In this document: in pieces, positions 1 to 7,334 of the stretch
Layout of the letters: each line of letters opens with the position of its first letter
How positions within the stretch are numbered: the stretch's first letter is position 1
DNA from: Ectopseudomonas composti
Lineage (GTDB): Bacteria > Pseudomonadota > Gammaproteobacteria > Pseudomonadales > Pseudomonadaceae
Reading direction: 5' to 3'
Length of the DNA stretch: 13,664 nucleotides
Assembly: GCA_946886245.1 (NCBI GenBank)
Contig: CAMPIF010000061.1
Location: 1 to 13,664, forward strand
Program-made: the position numbers and the translations under genes
Notes under the pieces: generated by a model
The model's database searches: none
Seen by the model: the letters and a program-made list of their open reading frames with translations, nothing else
What the model was told of the DNA's origin: nothing

Positions 1-1356
1 CAGGGCCCAGAGCGGCAGGTTGCTGGGCAACCAGGCAGGTAGCCAACCCGCGACGACACCGAGCAATTCGAATAACAGATGCAGTGCCCCACCGGCCAGC
101 CACAGCAGCCCCTCCCCAACCACGGGAACGGGCAGCAGCAAAGTACCCAGCAAGGCCAGGGGCACGACGACCAGCCCCACCCAGGGCACGGCCACCAGGT
201 TGGCCAGTGGCCCGCTGCTGCTGACTGGCAAACCGAGGATCAGCATCATCGGCAACAGACCGATGGCCATGGTCCACTGCGCCCGTGTAAGCCCACGCCA
301 CCAACCCCAGGCGCCAAGCCGGCCACCGAATACCAGCACGAGAATCGCCACCGCCGAGAACGACAGCCAGAACCCCGCTTGCAAGGACGCCAATGGCTCG
401 AGCAGCAGCACTACGATCAGCGCCAGCAACAATGGCCACCAGGCGCCCAGGTGACGAAAGCGCATACGCCACAGCAGCACCAGCGCAACCATCACGCAGG
501 CCCTGCGCACCGGCACCTGGAAACCCGCCAACATTCCATAGACCAGGGCCCCGCTCAAGGCCAGCGCACAGGCGCAGGGCAGCCAGGGCCAGCGCCTTGG
601 CCAGGCACCGACTCTCGCCAGCAACGCCACCAGTGCGTAAAGAAAGCCGGCCAGCAGCGCGATATGCTGGCCGGAGATGACCATCAGGTGCACCGTGCCC
701 GTATGCTGCAACAGGCGCCAGTCGCCCGCGCTCAGACCGGATCCATCACCCAGGACCAGAGCGGCAATGGCGCCCTCTCGCTGGAATGCCGGCACAGCCA
801 GCAGATGCTGACGCAGGCTGTCGCGCCAGCTACCCAAACCTGTCGCGGGGGATAACCTCTCGCCAGACTTGATCGTGCCCGTCGCGCCAATGCGCTGGGC
901 CAGCAGCCAGGCCTCGTGATCGAAGCTCTGCGGATTGACCAACCCATGCGGGCGCTTCAGGTTGACCACCAGCCGCCAGCGCTCGCCGCCCTGCACCGGC
1001 GGCCCGCCATGCCAGGCCAGACGCATTTTTTTCGGCAACTCGGCACGCCGTGAGCGCGCTTCCTCGAACTGGAAGCGCACCACACCATCGGACACCTCCG
1101 GCAGGCCGACCACTCGGCCTTCCAGCCACAGGGTACGGCCATCGAGCTGCGGGTCGAGGCGGTCATCCAGTGCCGATTGCGCCGAGCCGCAGGCCCAGGC
1201 CAGCCCCAACAAGAAGAACCCCAACGGATAAAGGCGTGAGAACAACAGCGCCAGACCGACGCAGACCGCCACCAGCAACAGCCAGCCCGGCGGCAGGCTG
1301 GGCAGAAAGCGCAGCGCCAATAGCCCCAAGGCTAGCGCCAACATCCCTGTTCGCAT
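1..1356 (-). CDS. comEC: ComEC/Rec2-family DNA-uptake channel, N-terminal part (cut by window edge)
   Basis: The reverse strand is open without a stop from an ATG at 1356 to base 1 (452 codons); the rest lies beyond the left edge. ComEC is the inner-membrane channel that takes in single-stranded DNA during natural transformation. Residues 1 to about 60 are hydrophobic with two membrane segments. A soluble DUF4131-type domain follows (about 65-180) with the motif LKRPHGLVNPQSFDHEAWL. The Competence domain then begins with GDGSGLSAGDWRLLQHTGT and the hallmark HLMVISGQH, followed by FQVPVRRACVM and several hydrophobic helices. The start is supported by AAGGAG (1361-1366) five bases upstream. The gene is divergent from the DUF2062 gene. 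The C-terminal metallo-beta-lactamase-like domain often found in the family would lie outside the window. Family recognised from motifs; confidence high. Confidence 0.93.
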   Translation of the reverse strand, partial: MRTGMLALALGLLALRFLPSLPPGWLLLVAVCVGLALLFSRLYPLGFFLLGLAWACGSAQSALDDRLDPQLDGRTLWLEGRVVGLPEVSDGVVRFQFEEARSRRAELPKKMRLAWHGGPPVQGGERWRLVVNLKRPHGLVNPQSFDHEAWLLAQRIGATGTIKSGERLSPATGLGSWRDSLRQHLLAVPAFQREGAIAALVLGDGSGLSAGDWRLLQHTGTVHLMVISGQHIALLAGFLYALVALLARVGAWPRRWPWLPCACALALSGALVYGMLAGFQVPVRRACVMVALVLLWRMRFRHLGAWWPLLLALIVVLLLEPLASLQAGFWLSFSAVAILVLVFGGRLGAWGWWRGLTRAQWTMAIGLLPMMLILGLPVSSSGPLANLVAVPWVGLVVVPLALLGTLLLPVPVVGEGLLWLAGGALHLLFELLGVVAGWLPAWLPSNLPLWAL

Positions 1357-1482
1357 GGCTTCTCCTTGCTCATCGAGCCAAGGCGCGCGCGTCCAGCGCT
1401 CACCTCCAGTCACAATATGGAAACGCTGGCCAGGCTGAATCCGTGCATAATACCGGCGCTTTTGCCTGCCCAGAGACTCTTC
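1357..1482. promoter_or_regulatory. Divergent intergenic region between comEC and the DUF2062 gene
   Basis: These 126 bases separate two divergent genes and must carry at least part of both promoters. On the + strand a CATAAT hexamer at 1446-1451 is a reasonable -10 element about 31 bases before the DUF2062 start, but I see no good -35 at the usual distance. On the - strand the comEC ribosome-binding site (CTCCTT read on +, 1361-1366) is clear, and only a weak TATTGT-like -10 is seen further out. No strong operator-like palindrome was found. Confidence 0.35.
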
Positions 1483-2010
1483 ATGCCGCGTCGTTTATTC
1501 AAGCGCTACATGCCCAACCCCGACAGCATCAAGGGTAACAAGTCCCTGCGCTTTCTCGGCAAACTCATTCATGACCCCAATCTCTGGCATCTCAACCGCC
1601 ATTCGGTAGCCCGTGGCATGGCCATCGGCCTGTTCTGGGCGATGATCCCCATGCCCATGCAGATGCTGGCCGCCGCCGCCGTTGCCATCCCGATGCGCGC
1701 CAACCTGCCGATTTCCATCGGCCTGGTTTGGCTGACCAACCCCATCACCATGCCGCCGGTTTTCTACTGCACCTACAAGCTGGGTGCGTGGATCATGCAG
1801 ACGCCTCCGGTGCGCATGCCGACGACCCTGAGCCTGGAATGGATCACGGCCGAGGTGGCAGTGCTGTGGAAACCCCTGTATCTGGGCTCCTTCGTCGCAG
1901 GGATCATTCTCGCGGCGGCAGGCTATGTACTGACCATGCTCTACTGGCGCTGGTGGGTCCAGCGCAGTTGGCGCAAGCGTCAGGAAAAACGCCGACTGGA
2001 ACGCCACTGA
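1483..2010 (+). CDS. DUF2062-family inner-membrane protein
   Basis: A 175-residue protein starting MPRRLFKRYMP. The frame is open further upstream (ATG at 1366), but the 39 extra codons are low-complexity and would overlap the promoter region. The start at 1483 gives the usual N-terminus of this family, so I chose it. The DUF2062 core spans about residues 15-160 and includes HDPNLWHLNRHSVARGMAIG, the proline/methionine-rich IPMPMQMLAAAA segment and LVWLTNPITMPPVFY. Two or three hydrophobic helices are visible (about 45-65, 72-92, 130-155), and the C-terminus is strongly basic (WRKRQEKRRLERH). The molecular function of DUF2062 is not established. The gene is transcribed toward lolE and ends 4 bases before a terminator hairpin. 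Confidence 0.85.
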   Translation: MPRRLFKRYMPNPDSIKGNKSLRFLGKLIHDPNLWHLNRHSVARGMAIGLFWAMIPMPMQMLAAAAVAIPMRANLPISIGLVWLTNPITMPPVFYCTYKLGAWIMQTPPVRMPTTLSLEWITAEVAVLWKPLYLGSFVAGIILAAAGYVLTMLYWRWWVQRSWRKRQEKRRLERH

Positions 2011-2014
2011 AAAG

Positions 2015-2042
2015 AAAAAGCCGTCGAAGTCGACGGCTTTTT
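2015..2042. terminator. Bidirectional Rho-independent terminator between the DUF2062 gene and lolE
   Basis: AAAAAGCCGTCGA (2015-2027) is the exact reverse complement of TCGACGGCTTTTT (2030-2042), separated by AG. In RNA the closing pair would open to a four-base loop. The GC-rich stem is followed by a T run on both strands, so it can stop transcription of the + strand DUF2062 gene (stop at 2008-2010) and of the - strand lolCDE operon (stop at 2048-2050). Confidence 0.93.
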
Positions 2043-2047
2043 CATTC

Positions 2048-3292
2048 TTACTCGTAGCGCAGCGCTTCGGCCGGCTGCACCTGCGCCGCTCGCCATGAAG
2101 GGTAGAGTGTGGCGAGGAAACTCAGGATCAATGCCGCCGAACAGATCAGCGCCACATCCAGCCACTGCAGGTCCGACGGCAAGCTGCTGATGAAGTACAC
2201 ATCGGAGCTCATCACCTGCTGACCGGCGAACGACTCCAGCCAGGCCACCAGCGCGCTGATATTGAGCGCCGCCAGCACACCTAGCAGCGTGCCGATCAGC
2301 GTACCGACCAGACCGATCACCGAGCCCTGCACCATGAAAATCGCCATGATCTGCCGCGGTGTAGCGCCCAGGGTACGCAGGATGGCGATATCGCCGCCCT
2401 TGTCAGCCACTACCATGATCAGCGTGGCGATGATGTTGAACGCCGCCACGGCAACGATCAGCAAGAGCAGCAGACCGATCATGGTCTTCTCCATTTTCAT
2501 CGCGCTGAACAGGCTGCCCTGGGTATGAGTCCAGTCATCGGCACGGTAACCGGCGCCCAGTTCGGCGACCAGCGCCTTGGACACTTGCGGCGCCTGGTAG
2601 AGATCCTTCAGCGCCAGGCGAATGCCCGGCACCGTACCTTCCGGCAGGCGCTGCATGGCAGCGGCATCGGCGACGTTGATCAGTGCCAGCGAGCTGTCCA
2701 GCTCGGCGCCCACCTTGAACACCGCCGCCACGTTCAGGCGCTGCATGCGCGGGGTGACGCCGCCGGGCGCGCTGCTCAGCTCGGGAATGATCAAGGTCAG
2801 CTTGTCGCCCACCTGCAGGCCGAAACGGCGCGCGGTGATATCGCCGATCACTACGCCGAATTCGCCGGGCTGAAGATTGTTCAGGCTGCCCTGGCGGATG
2901 TGCTCGGGCAGGATCGATACCTTACCCTCCTGCGCCGGGTCGATGCCGTGGATCTGAATCGGCTGCATCAGCCCGCGATGCGAGAGCATGCCCTCCAGCT
3001 CGGCATAAGGCGCCGCGGCCTGTACCTGCGGGTTGGCCATGGCCTTGTCCGCCAGGGCGCGCCAGTCGGCGACCGGCTCGGCGCCGTAGAGCATGGCGTG
3101 CGGCACCATGCCGAGAATGCGCGAGCTCATTTCCTTCTGGAAGCCGTTCATCACCGACAGCACCACGATCATCGCCAGCACGCCAAGCGCCAGGCCGATC
3201 ATCGAGGTCAGCGAAATGAAGGAGATGAAATGGTTGCGGCGCTTGGCCCGTGTGTAACGAGCGCCGATGAAGAGACTCAGCGGACGAAACAT
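2048..3292 (-). CDS. lolE: Lipoprotein-releasing ABC transporter permease LolE
   Basis: A 414-residue inner-membrane subunit of the LolCDE complex, which extracts outer-membrane lipoproteins from the inner membrane and hands them to LolA. The N-terminus [20 protein letters not shown] precedes the first membrane helix (about 23-50, SLTSMIGLALGVLAMIVVLS). A large periplasmic domain follows (about 50-265). Three further helices lie at about 267-300, 318-350 and 375-400, with the conserved coupling segment [20 protein letters not shown]. The C-terminus [18 protein letters not shown] is typical. Its start codon shares one base with the lolD stop (TGATG at 3290-3294), indicating translational coupling. 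It is a close paralogue of the gene at 3998-5245. I call it LolE because it is the third gene of the operon; the LolC/LolE assignment rests on order only. Confidence 0.9.
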   Translation of the reverse strand: MFRPLSLFIGARYTRAKRRNHFISFISLTSMIGLALGVLAMIVVLSVMNGFQKEMSSRILGMVPHAMLYGAEPVADWRALADKAMANPQVQAAAPYAELEGMLSHRGLMQPIQIHGIDPAQEGKVSILPEHIRQGSLNNLQPGEFGVVIGDITARRFGLQVGDKLTLIIPELSSAPGGVTPRMQRLNVAAVFKVGAELDSSLALINVADAAAMQRLPEGTVPGIRLALKDLYQAPQVSKALVAELGAGYRADDWTHTQGSLFSAMKMEKTMIGLLLLLIVAVAAFNIIATLIMVVADKGGDIAILRTLGATPRQIMAIFMVQGSVIGLVGTLIGTLLGVLAALNISALVAWLESFAGQQVMSSDVYFISSLPSDLQWLDVALICSAALILSFLATLYPSWRAAQVQPAEALRYE

Positions 3293-4005
3293 CAGAGGGT
3301 CACCAGTTTGCCGTCCTGCAGGCTGAGCACGCGATCCATCTGGCGTGCCAGCTGCATGTCGTGTGTCACCACCAGGAACGCAGTGTTGGAGTCGCGGCTG
3401 AGCTCGCGCATCAGCTCCTGAATGCCTTCGGCAGTGTGCTGATCGAGGTTGCCGGTGGGCTCATCGAGCAGCACCAGCCCCGGGCGGTTGACCAGGGCAC
3501 GGGCAATCGCCACACGCTGGCGCTCACCACCGGAGAGTTCTGACGGCTTGTGATTCAGGCGATGCCCCAGACCTACACGCTCCAGCAACGCCGTCGCGCG
3601 CTGACGCGCTTCGGGGATCGACGTCTTGCCGATCAACAGCGGCATGCAGACGTTCTCCAGCGCGGTGAACTCGGCCAGCAGGTGGTGAAACTGGTAGACG
3701 AAGCCCAGCGCGCGGTTGCGCAGCAGGCCACGAGCGGTCTCGCTCAGCGCCGACAACTGCTCGCCAGCCAGCCAGACACTGCCTTCGCTGGGCGTATCCA
3801 GGCCACCGAGCATGTTCAGCAGGGTGCTCTTGCCGGAGCCGGAGCTGCCGACGATGGCCACGCGCTCGCCGGGCAGCAGCTCAAGCTCCAGACCATCGAG
3901 CACCACCACCGACTCGGGGCCCTCGTCGTAACGCTTGCTCAGGTTGCGACAGCTGAGCACGGCATTGTGCTGTTTCATGGCGTTCTGGTTCATGGACTCA
4001 CTCAT
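3292..4005 (-). CDS. lolD: Lipoprotein-releasing ABC transporter ATPase LolD
   Basis: A 237-residue cytoplasmic ATPase that powers lipoprotein release by LolC/LolE. All nucleotide-binding motifs are present: Walker [10 protein letters not shown] (53-61), Q-loop Gln105, signature LSGGERQR (157-164), Walker [13 protein letters not shown] (177-188) and H-loop His215 in VVTHD. The start at 4005 gives an 8-base overlap with the lolC stop (ATGAGTGA). Internal Met codons at residues 5 and 10 are also plausible starts, since the stretch before [16 protein letters not shown] is poorly conserved in such proteins and no strong ribosome-binding site decides the question. It sits between lolC and lolE, the standard operon order. 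Confidence 0.95.
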   Translation of the reverse strand: MSESMNQNAMKQHNAVLSCRNLSKRYDEGPESVVVLDGLELELLPGERVAIVGSSGSGKSTLLNMLGGLDTPSEGSVWLAGEQLSALSETARGLLRNRALGFVYQFHHLLAEFTALENVCMPLLIGKTSIPEARQRATALLERVGLGHRLNHKPSELSGGERQRVAIARALVNRPGLVLLDEPTGNLDQHTAEGIQELMRELSRDSNTAFLVVTHDMQLARQMDRVLSLQDGKLVTL

Positions 4006-5245
4006 AGCGCAGGGCCTCGGCCGGCTGGGTACGCGCAGCGCGCCAGGCTGGATACAGGGTGGCGAAGAAGCTCAGCAGCAACGCCGCGGTACAGACCATC
4101 ACCACGTCGGCGCTCTGCAGTTGCGAAGGCAGGTAATCGATGAAGTAGACATCGGCATTGAGAAACTTGATGCCCAGCAGACGCTCGATGCCGGCGATCA
4201 GGCTGCTGACGTTCAGTGCTGCGAGAATCCCCAGCACGGCGCCGATGAAGGTGCCGACCACCCCGATGACCGTGCCCTGCACCATGAAGATGGCCATGAT
4301 CTGCCGCGGCGTGGCGCCGAGGGTACGCAGGATGGCGATGTCGCCCTTCTTGTCGGTCACCACCATCACCAGCGTGGAAATGATGTTGAACGCGGCCACC
4401 GCGACGATCAGCAGCAGGAGCAGGCCGATCATGGTCTTCTCCATGCGAATGGCCTGGTACAGGTTACCGTGGGTTCGGGTCCAGTCACGGGCATAGAAAT
4501 CACCGTCGAGGGTCTGGGCGATCTCCCAGGCGCTGCGCGGCGCCTGGAACAGATCATCGAACTTCAGTCGCAGGCCCTGTACCTGATCCGGTTTCCAGCG
4601 CTGCAGGCGCGCCAGGTCGCTGATGTTGGCCAGCGCCAGTGCACCGTCGATCTCGCCAGCGCCGACGTGGAAGATGCCGGTGACGGTAAAGCGCTTCAGG
4701 CGCGGGAACATGCCGGCGGGGGTCACGGTGACCTCGGGCGCGACGAAGGTGACCTTGTCTCCCAGTTTCAGGCCGAGCTTGGCCGCTGCCTTGTCGCCGA
4801 TGACCATGGCGAAATCGCCGGGTTTCAGGCTGTCGAGACGGCCCTGCTGGAAGAAGCCGTCGATGATCGACACCTTGCGTTCCTGCTCAGGGTCGATGGC
4901 ATTGATCAGCACCTTCTGCACCTTGCCGTCGTGCGTCAGCAAGCCCTGCATCTGGGTGAAGGGCGCCAGCGCCTCGACACGCGGGTGGCGCTCGACCTGA
5001 CGCGCCAATGCCGGCCAGTCGCTGACCGGGGTCGGCGATTCGACCGTGGCATGAGGAATCATCCCCAGCACGCGGGTGCGCATTTCGTGGTCGAAACCAT
5101 TCATCACCGACAGCACCAGGATCATCACCATCACCCCGAGGGTGAGGCCGAGCATGGACGTCAGGGAAATGAAGGAGACGAAGTGGTTGCGACGCTTGGC
5201 CCGCGTGTAGCGCGTACCGATGAATACGAACAGAGGTCTGAACAT
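3998..5245 (-). CDS. lolC: Lipoprotein-releasing ABC transporter permease LolC
   Basis: A 415-residue paralogue of LolE and first gene of the lolCDE operon. It has the same four-helix plan: the N-terminal [20 protein letters not shown], a helix at about 23-50, a periplasmic domain at about 50-265, helices at about 268-300, 320-350 and 375-402, the coupling segment [20 protein letters not shown] and the C-terminal [18 protein letters not shown]. The block [20 protein letters not shown] is identical in LolE. In characterised LolCDE systems LolC recruits LolA while LolE contacts the lipoprotein. No clear Shine-Dalgarno sequence precedes the ATG at 5245, but the N-terminus matches the family and its partner, so I keep this start. 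The two permeases are separate genes here rather than a single LolF-type homodimer. Confidence 0.9.
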   Translation of the reverse strand: MFRPLFVFIGTRYTRAKRRNHFVSFISLTSMLGLTLGVMVMILVLSVMNGFDHEMRTRVLGMIPHATVESPTPVSDWPALARQVERHPRVEALAPFTQMQGLLTHDGKVQKVLINAIDPEQERKVSIIDGFFQQGRLDSLKPGDFAMVIGDKAAAKLGLKLGDKVTFVAPEVTVTPAGMFPRLKRFTVTGIFHVGAGEIDGALALANISDLARLQRWKPDQVQGLRLKFDDLFQAPRSAWEIAQTLDGDFYARDWTRTHGNLYQAIRMEKTMIGLLLLLIVAVAAFNIISTLVMVVTDKKGDIAILRTLGATPRQIMAIFMVQGTVIGVVGTFIGAVLGILAALNVSSLIAGIERLLGIKFLNADVYFIDYLPSQLQSADVVMVCTAALLLSFFATLYPAWRAARTQPAEALRYE

Positions 5246-5397
5246 GTCGGAGAGATTCGGGGGAAAGAAAAACGTCCTTGTGGCAGGGCCAGGTCAGCAG
5301 CCTTACACTCAGAAGCAACTCGAGGTCTGCTGCGTATCGGGCATGCTGCGTTTAAAGACACTTGGAAAGCCGCTTATGGCTGGTGCGCTTCAGTGTG

Positions 5398-5431
5398 GCC
5401 CCGAAGGGGCGAGCGAAGCGAGCAATGCTCG
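5398..5431. repeat. Stem-loop cluster upstream of lolC and pilZ
   Basis: The 279-base divergent gap between lolC and the PilZ gene holds a compact run of hairpins: GCCCC-GAA-GGGGC (5398-5410), then an alternating CGAGCGAAGCGAGC run, then CGAGC-AAT-GCTCG (5419-5431). On the - strand the first reads GCCCCTTCGGGGC, giving a C(UUCG)G tetraloop in the lolC 5' leader. It could be a REP-like extragenic element or a leader structure; I cannot tell without genome-wide comparison. I found no convincing promoter hexamers in this gap. Confidence 0.5.
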
Positions 5432-5524
5432 TTTACCATTCGTAACCGACGCTTGCCTGGCACGCATCCCGTTCGCGAGACTTTCAACAGGGTCTTCGAC
5501 CACCACCGCTTTCATGGGTTCGCC

Positions 5525-6091
5525 ATGTCGACTAACGATGTAGATGATCGCCGCGAATACTATCGTATCGACGATACGATCGCACTGGAATTCAGCCTGC
5601 TGTCGGGGGCCGAAGCCCATGCCAGCGACGCGCTTCACGATCCATCGCCGCTGTTCAACCTGCTCAGCGACCTGCACCTGACGGACTTCGAATCCCAGCA
5701 TCTGCTGCGCCATATCACCGAACGCGACCGTACCCTGGCCAACTACCTGAAGGTGATCAACAAGCGCATCGACCTGCTCGGCCAGGCCGTGGCGCAGAGC
5801 CTGCTGCGCGACATCGGCGCGCCACGCCAGGTCTCGCTGTCCGAAGGCGGTATCAGCTTCAATAACGCCCAGGCCGTGGCGCCGGGTAGCCATCTGGCGA
5901 TCAAGATGGTGCTGATGCCACAGGCCCTCGGCCTCTTGCTGCGTGGCCAGGTGGTGCACTGCAGTCAACGCGCGGACGGTCAATTCGAGATCGGCACCGA
6001 GTTCGAAGCGTTGACCGACGCACAGCGCCAGTTGCTGGCTCGGCATATCCTGCAGAAGCAGGCTCTGGAGCGTCGCCAAGCCCGCGAATGA
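5525..6091 (+). CDS. PilZ-domain protein (putative c-di-GMP receptor, divergent)
   Basis: A 188-residue protein with no signal peptide or membrane segment. It carries an RxxxR motif near the start (Arg10-Glu-Tyr-Tyr-Arg14) and a PilZ-like segment at about 98-180 containing VSLSEGGISF (103-112). In classical PilZ domains the second motif is D/N-x-S-x-x-G; here the first position is Ser104, while Ser106 and Gly109 are kept. The 80-odd residues between the two motifs look largely helical (DFESQHLLRHITERDRTLAN and KVINKRIDLLGQAVA), reminiscent of atypical PilZ proteins with a long helix. The frame is open far upstream through antisense lolC, so the start is judged from the N-terminal motif; the ribosome-binding site before 5525 is weak. 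It is the first gene of a + strand run with the next two. PilZ assignment fairly sure, c-di-GMP binding unproven. Confidence 0.8.
   Translation: MSTNDVDDRREYYRIDDTIALEFSLLSGAEAHASDALHDPSPLFNLLSDLHLTDFESQHLLRHITERDRTLANYLKVINKRIDLLGQAVAQSLLRDIGAPRQVSLSEGGISFNNAQAVAPGSHLAIKMVLMPQALGLLLRGQVVHCSQRADGQFEIGTEFEALTDAQRQLLARHILQKQALERRQARE
5562..5580. repeat. 19-base perfect inverted repeat inside the 5' end of the PilZ gene
   Basis: ATCGTATCG (5562-5570), a central A (5571) and CGATACGAT (5572-5580) form a perfect palindrome covering codons 13-19 of the PilZ gene. It could be an intragenic operator or a hairpin in the early mRNA that affects translation, or it could be a by-product of the codons for Tyr-Arg-Ile-Asp-Asp-Thr-Ile. 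Confidence 0.6.
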
Positions 6092-6110
6092 CAGCCGCCA
6101 AGGAACCGCC

Positions 6111-6413
6111 ATGTATCGTCTCGCTCTGCTTTTGACCCTGCTCGCCCCTACTGCTCTACTCGCTGACACCCTGACCATTCCTCTGGGCAACCAGGGCGCC
6201 GAACTCGACCCCCGCACCCTGCCGCACAAAGGCCAGTCCAAGCGTTCGGTGCTGGAGCGTTTCGGCCTGGCCGATGAAGAGCACAAGCCTGTCGGCCAGC
6301 CACCGATCACGCGCTGGGACTACCGCGAATTCAGCGTCTATTTCGAATACGATCACGTGATCAACAGCGTGCGCCATCACCAGCCGCGCCACCTCGACAC
6401 CGTCAAGGAGTAA
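6111..6413 (+). CDS. Small secreted/periplasmic protein of unknown function
   Basis: A 100-residue protein preceded by AAGGAA at a good distance and starting 19 bases after the PilZ stop. Residues 1-18 form a clean signal peptide (MYRLALLLTLLAPTALLADT, with cleavage likely after Ala18). There is no cysteine at the cleavage site, so it is not a lipoprotein. The mature part of about 80 residues contains KGQSKRSVLERFGLADEEHK and then PPITRWDYREFSVYFEYDHV. This pattern (a short helix with a Gly-Leu-Pro/Ala turn, then strands) resembles the BamE/SmpA-like fold, but that is only an impression. I do not recognise a named family. It stands between a PilZ protein and a phosphodiesterase, with the stop 2 bases before the next start codon, so co-translation is likely. 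Confidence 0.82.
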   Translation: MYRLALLLTLLAPTALLADTLTIPLGNQGAELDPRTLPHKGQSKRSVLERFGLADEEHKPVGQPPITRWDYREFSVYFEYDHVINSVRHHQPRHLDTVKE

Positions 6414-6415
6414 CA

Positions 6416-7135
6416 GTGACTCACATCTACGGCCATCGCGGCGCCAAGGGCGAAGCCCCGGAAAATACCCTGGCCAGTTTCCAGCGCTGCCTGGAACACG
6501 GCGTCGACCGCTGCGAGCTGGATCTGCATCTGTCGCGCGACGGCGAACTGATGGTGATCCACGACCCGACGCTCAAGCGCACCACCGGCCTGCGCGGCAA
6601 GGTGGTCGAGCACGACGCCGCCGAGTTGGTGAAGTACGACGCACGCAAGGGTGGCCCCGGCTGGGTACGCCCATGCCCCATTCCGCGCCTGGAAGAATTG
6701 TTCGAGCAGTGCACGTTCGCGCATTGGCAACTGGAGGTGAAAAGCGCCTCGAAAGTGCGCGCCGCGCGCACCGTGCTGGCCATTGCCGAACTCGTCGAGC
6801 GCTTCGGCCTGCGCGAGCAGATCACCATCACCTCCAGCTCGCGGGAAGTACTCAAGGCCGCGCGCGAACTGACCCCGCAGCTGCAGCTGGGTCTGGTTGC
6901 CGAGTACGCCTGGCTCGACCCATTGAAAGTGGCGGCGCACTACGACTGTCACCTGCTGGCATTGAACTGGACCCTGTGCACCCCGGAGCGCCTGCTCAAG
7001 GCGCAGAAGCAAGGGCTGCACGTGTCGGTATGGACGGTCAACGAGCCGGCGCTGATGCGCCGCCTGGCCGACTTCGGCGCCGACAGCATCATCACCGACT
7101 TTCCCGGCCTGGCGGTGCAGACGCTGCGCGGCTAG
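6416..7135 (+). CDS. Cytosolic glycerophosphodiester phosphodiesterase (UgpQ-like)
   Basis: A 239-residue GDPD-family enzyme that hydrolyses deacylated phospholipid headgroup diesters to glycerol-3-phosphate and an alcohol. The TIM-barrel motifs are complete: HRG (7-9) in YGHRGAKGEAPENTL, the metal ligands Glu34 and Asp36 in CELDLHLSRDGELMVIHD with catalytic His49, and LEVKS (Glu107, Lys109). The C-terminal VSVWTVNEPALMRRLADFG and DSIITDFPG are also typical. There is no signal peptide, so it acts in the cytoplasm like UgpQ rather than periplasmic GlpQ. The start is GTG at 6416, preceded by AAGGAG (6405-6410), which overlaps the end of the upstream gene. A strong hairpin follows the stop. Confidence 0.93.
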   Translation: MTHIYGHRGAKGEAPENTLASFQRCLEHGVDRCELDLHLSRDGELMVIHDPTLKRTTGLRGKVVEHDAAELVKYDARKGGPGWVRPCPIPRLEELFEQCTFAHWQLEVKSASKVRAARTVLAIAELVERFGLREQITITSSSREVLKAARELTPQLQLGLVAEYAWLDPLKVAAHYDCHLLALNWTLCTPERLLKAQKQGLHVSVWTVNEPALMRRLADFGADSIITDFPGLAVQTLRG

Positions 7136-7139
7136 TCGC

Positions 7140-7171
7140 GCAGGACAGGAGAGCAAAGTCTCTTGTCCTGC
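7140..7171 (+). terminator. Strong hairpin just after the phosphodiesterase stop (terminator-like, no U tract)
   Basis: GCAGGACAGGAGA (7140-7152) pairs with TCTCTTGTCCTGC (7159-7171) over 13 pairs with a single G-U wobble; the loop is GCAAAG. It begins 4 bases after the stop codon. It is followed by AAGGCCCC rather than a T run, so it is not a classical intrinsic terminator. It may protect the mRNA 3' end or act in Rho-dependent termination. Confidence 0.55.
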
Positions 7172-7226
7172 AAGGCCCCCTGCACGGGCATTACCTCAAA
7201 GACCATAGGTCCCGTGCCTGCCTTGC
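7170..7226 (+). repeat. Extended three-part inverted repeat (possible structured RNA)
   Basis: GCAAGGC (7170-7176), GCACGGG (7182-7188) and ACCT (7193-7196) are matched in reverse order by AGGT (7207-7210), CCCGTGC (7211-7217) and GCCTTGC (7220-7226). That makes 18 perfect Watson-Crick pairs in three helices around a 10-base loop, with small internal bulges. It shares two bases with the preceding hairpin, so the two may compete or stack. Such nested pairing suggests a folded RNA or a palindromic DNA site; no family is recognised. Confidence 0.55.
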
Positions 7227-7281
7227 CTTCTGGAAATGCAAGTGCCACTTAATGCAACCTGAACAGCATTCAATCAGTGGA

Positions 7282-7310
7282 TTGCCAAGCGCTGGATGGG
7301 GAACTACGAT
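7282..7310 (+). promoter_or_regulatory. Candidate sigma-70 promoter upstream of the mgtE leader
   Basis: TTGCCA (7282-7287, five of six bases matching TTGACA) and TACGAT (7305-7310, four of six matching TATAAT) are separated by exactly 17 bases. If real, it would give a leader of roughly 370 bases before the small open frame at 7689. It is a pattern match only; nearer promoters cannot be excluded. Confidence 0.25.
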
Positions 7311-7334
7311 TGCGCCCGTCTAATTTTTGGAGTT

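Noticed and set aside
1366..1482. Upstream in-frame start for the DUF2062 gene
   Set aside because: Adds 39 residues unlike the family and overlaps the divergent promoter region; MPRRLFKRYMP at 1483 is the natural N-terminus.
3935..6091. A 718-codon + strand frame ending as the PilZ gene
   Set aside because: The first 530 codons are antisense to lolC and lolD and give His/Asp/Gln-rich low-complexity protein; only the part from 5525 has PilZ features.
7246..7266. PhoP-box-like direct repeat on the reverse strand (TGTTCA-N5-CATTAA)
   Set aside because: The second half-site matches only about three of six positions and it lies far from the leader in the wrong orientation; not enough to call.
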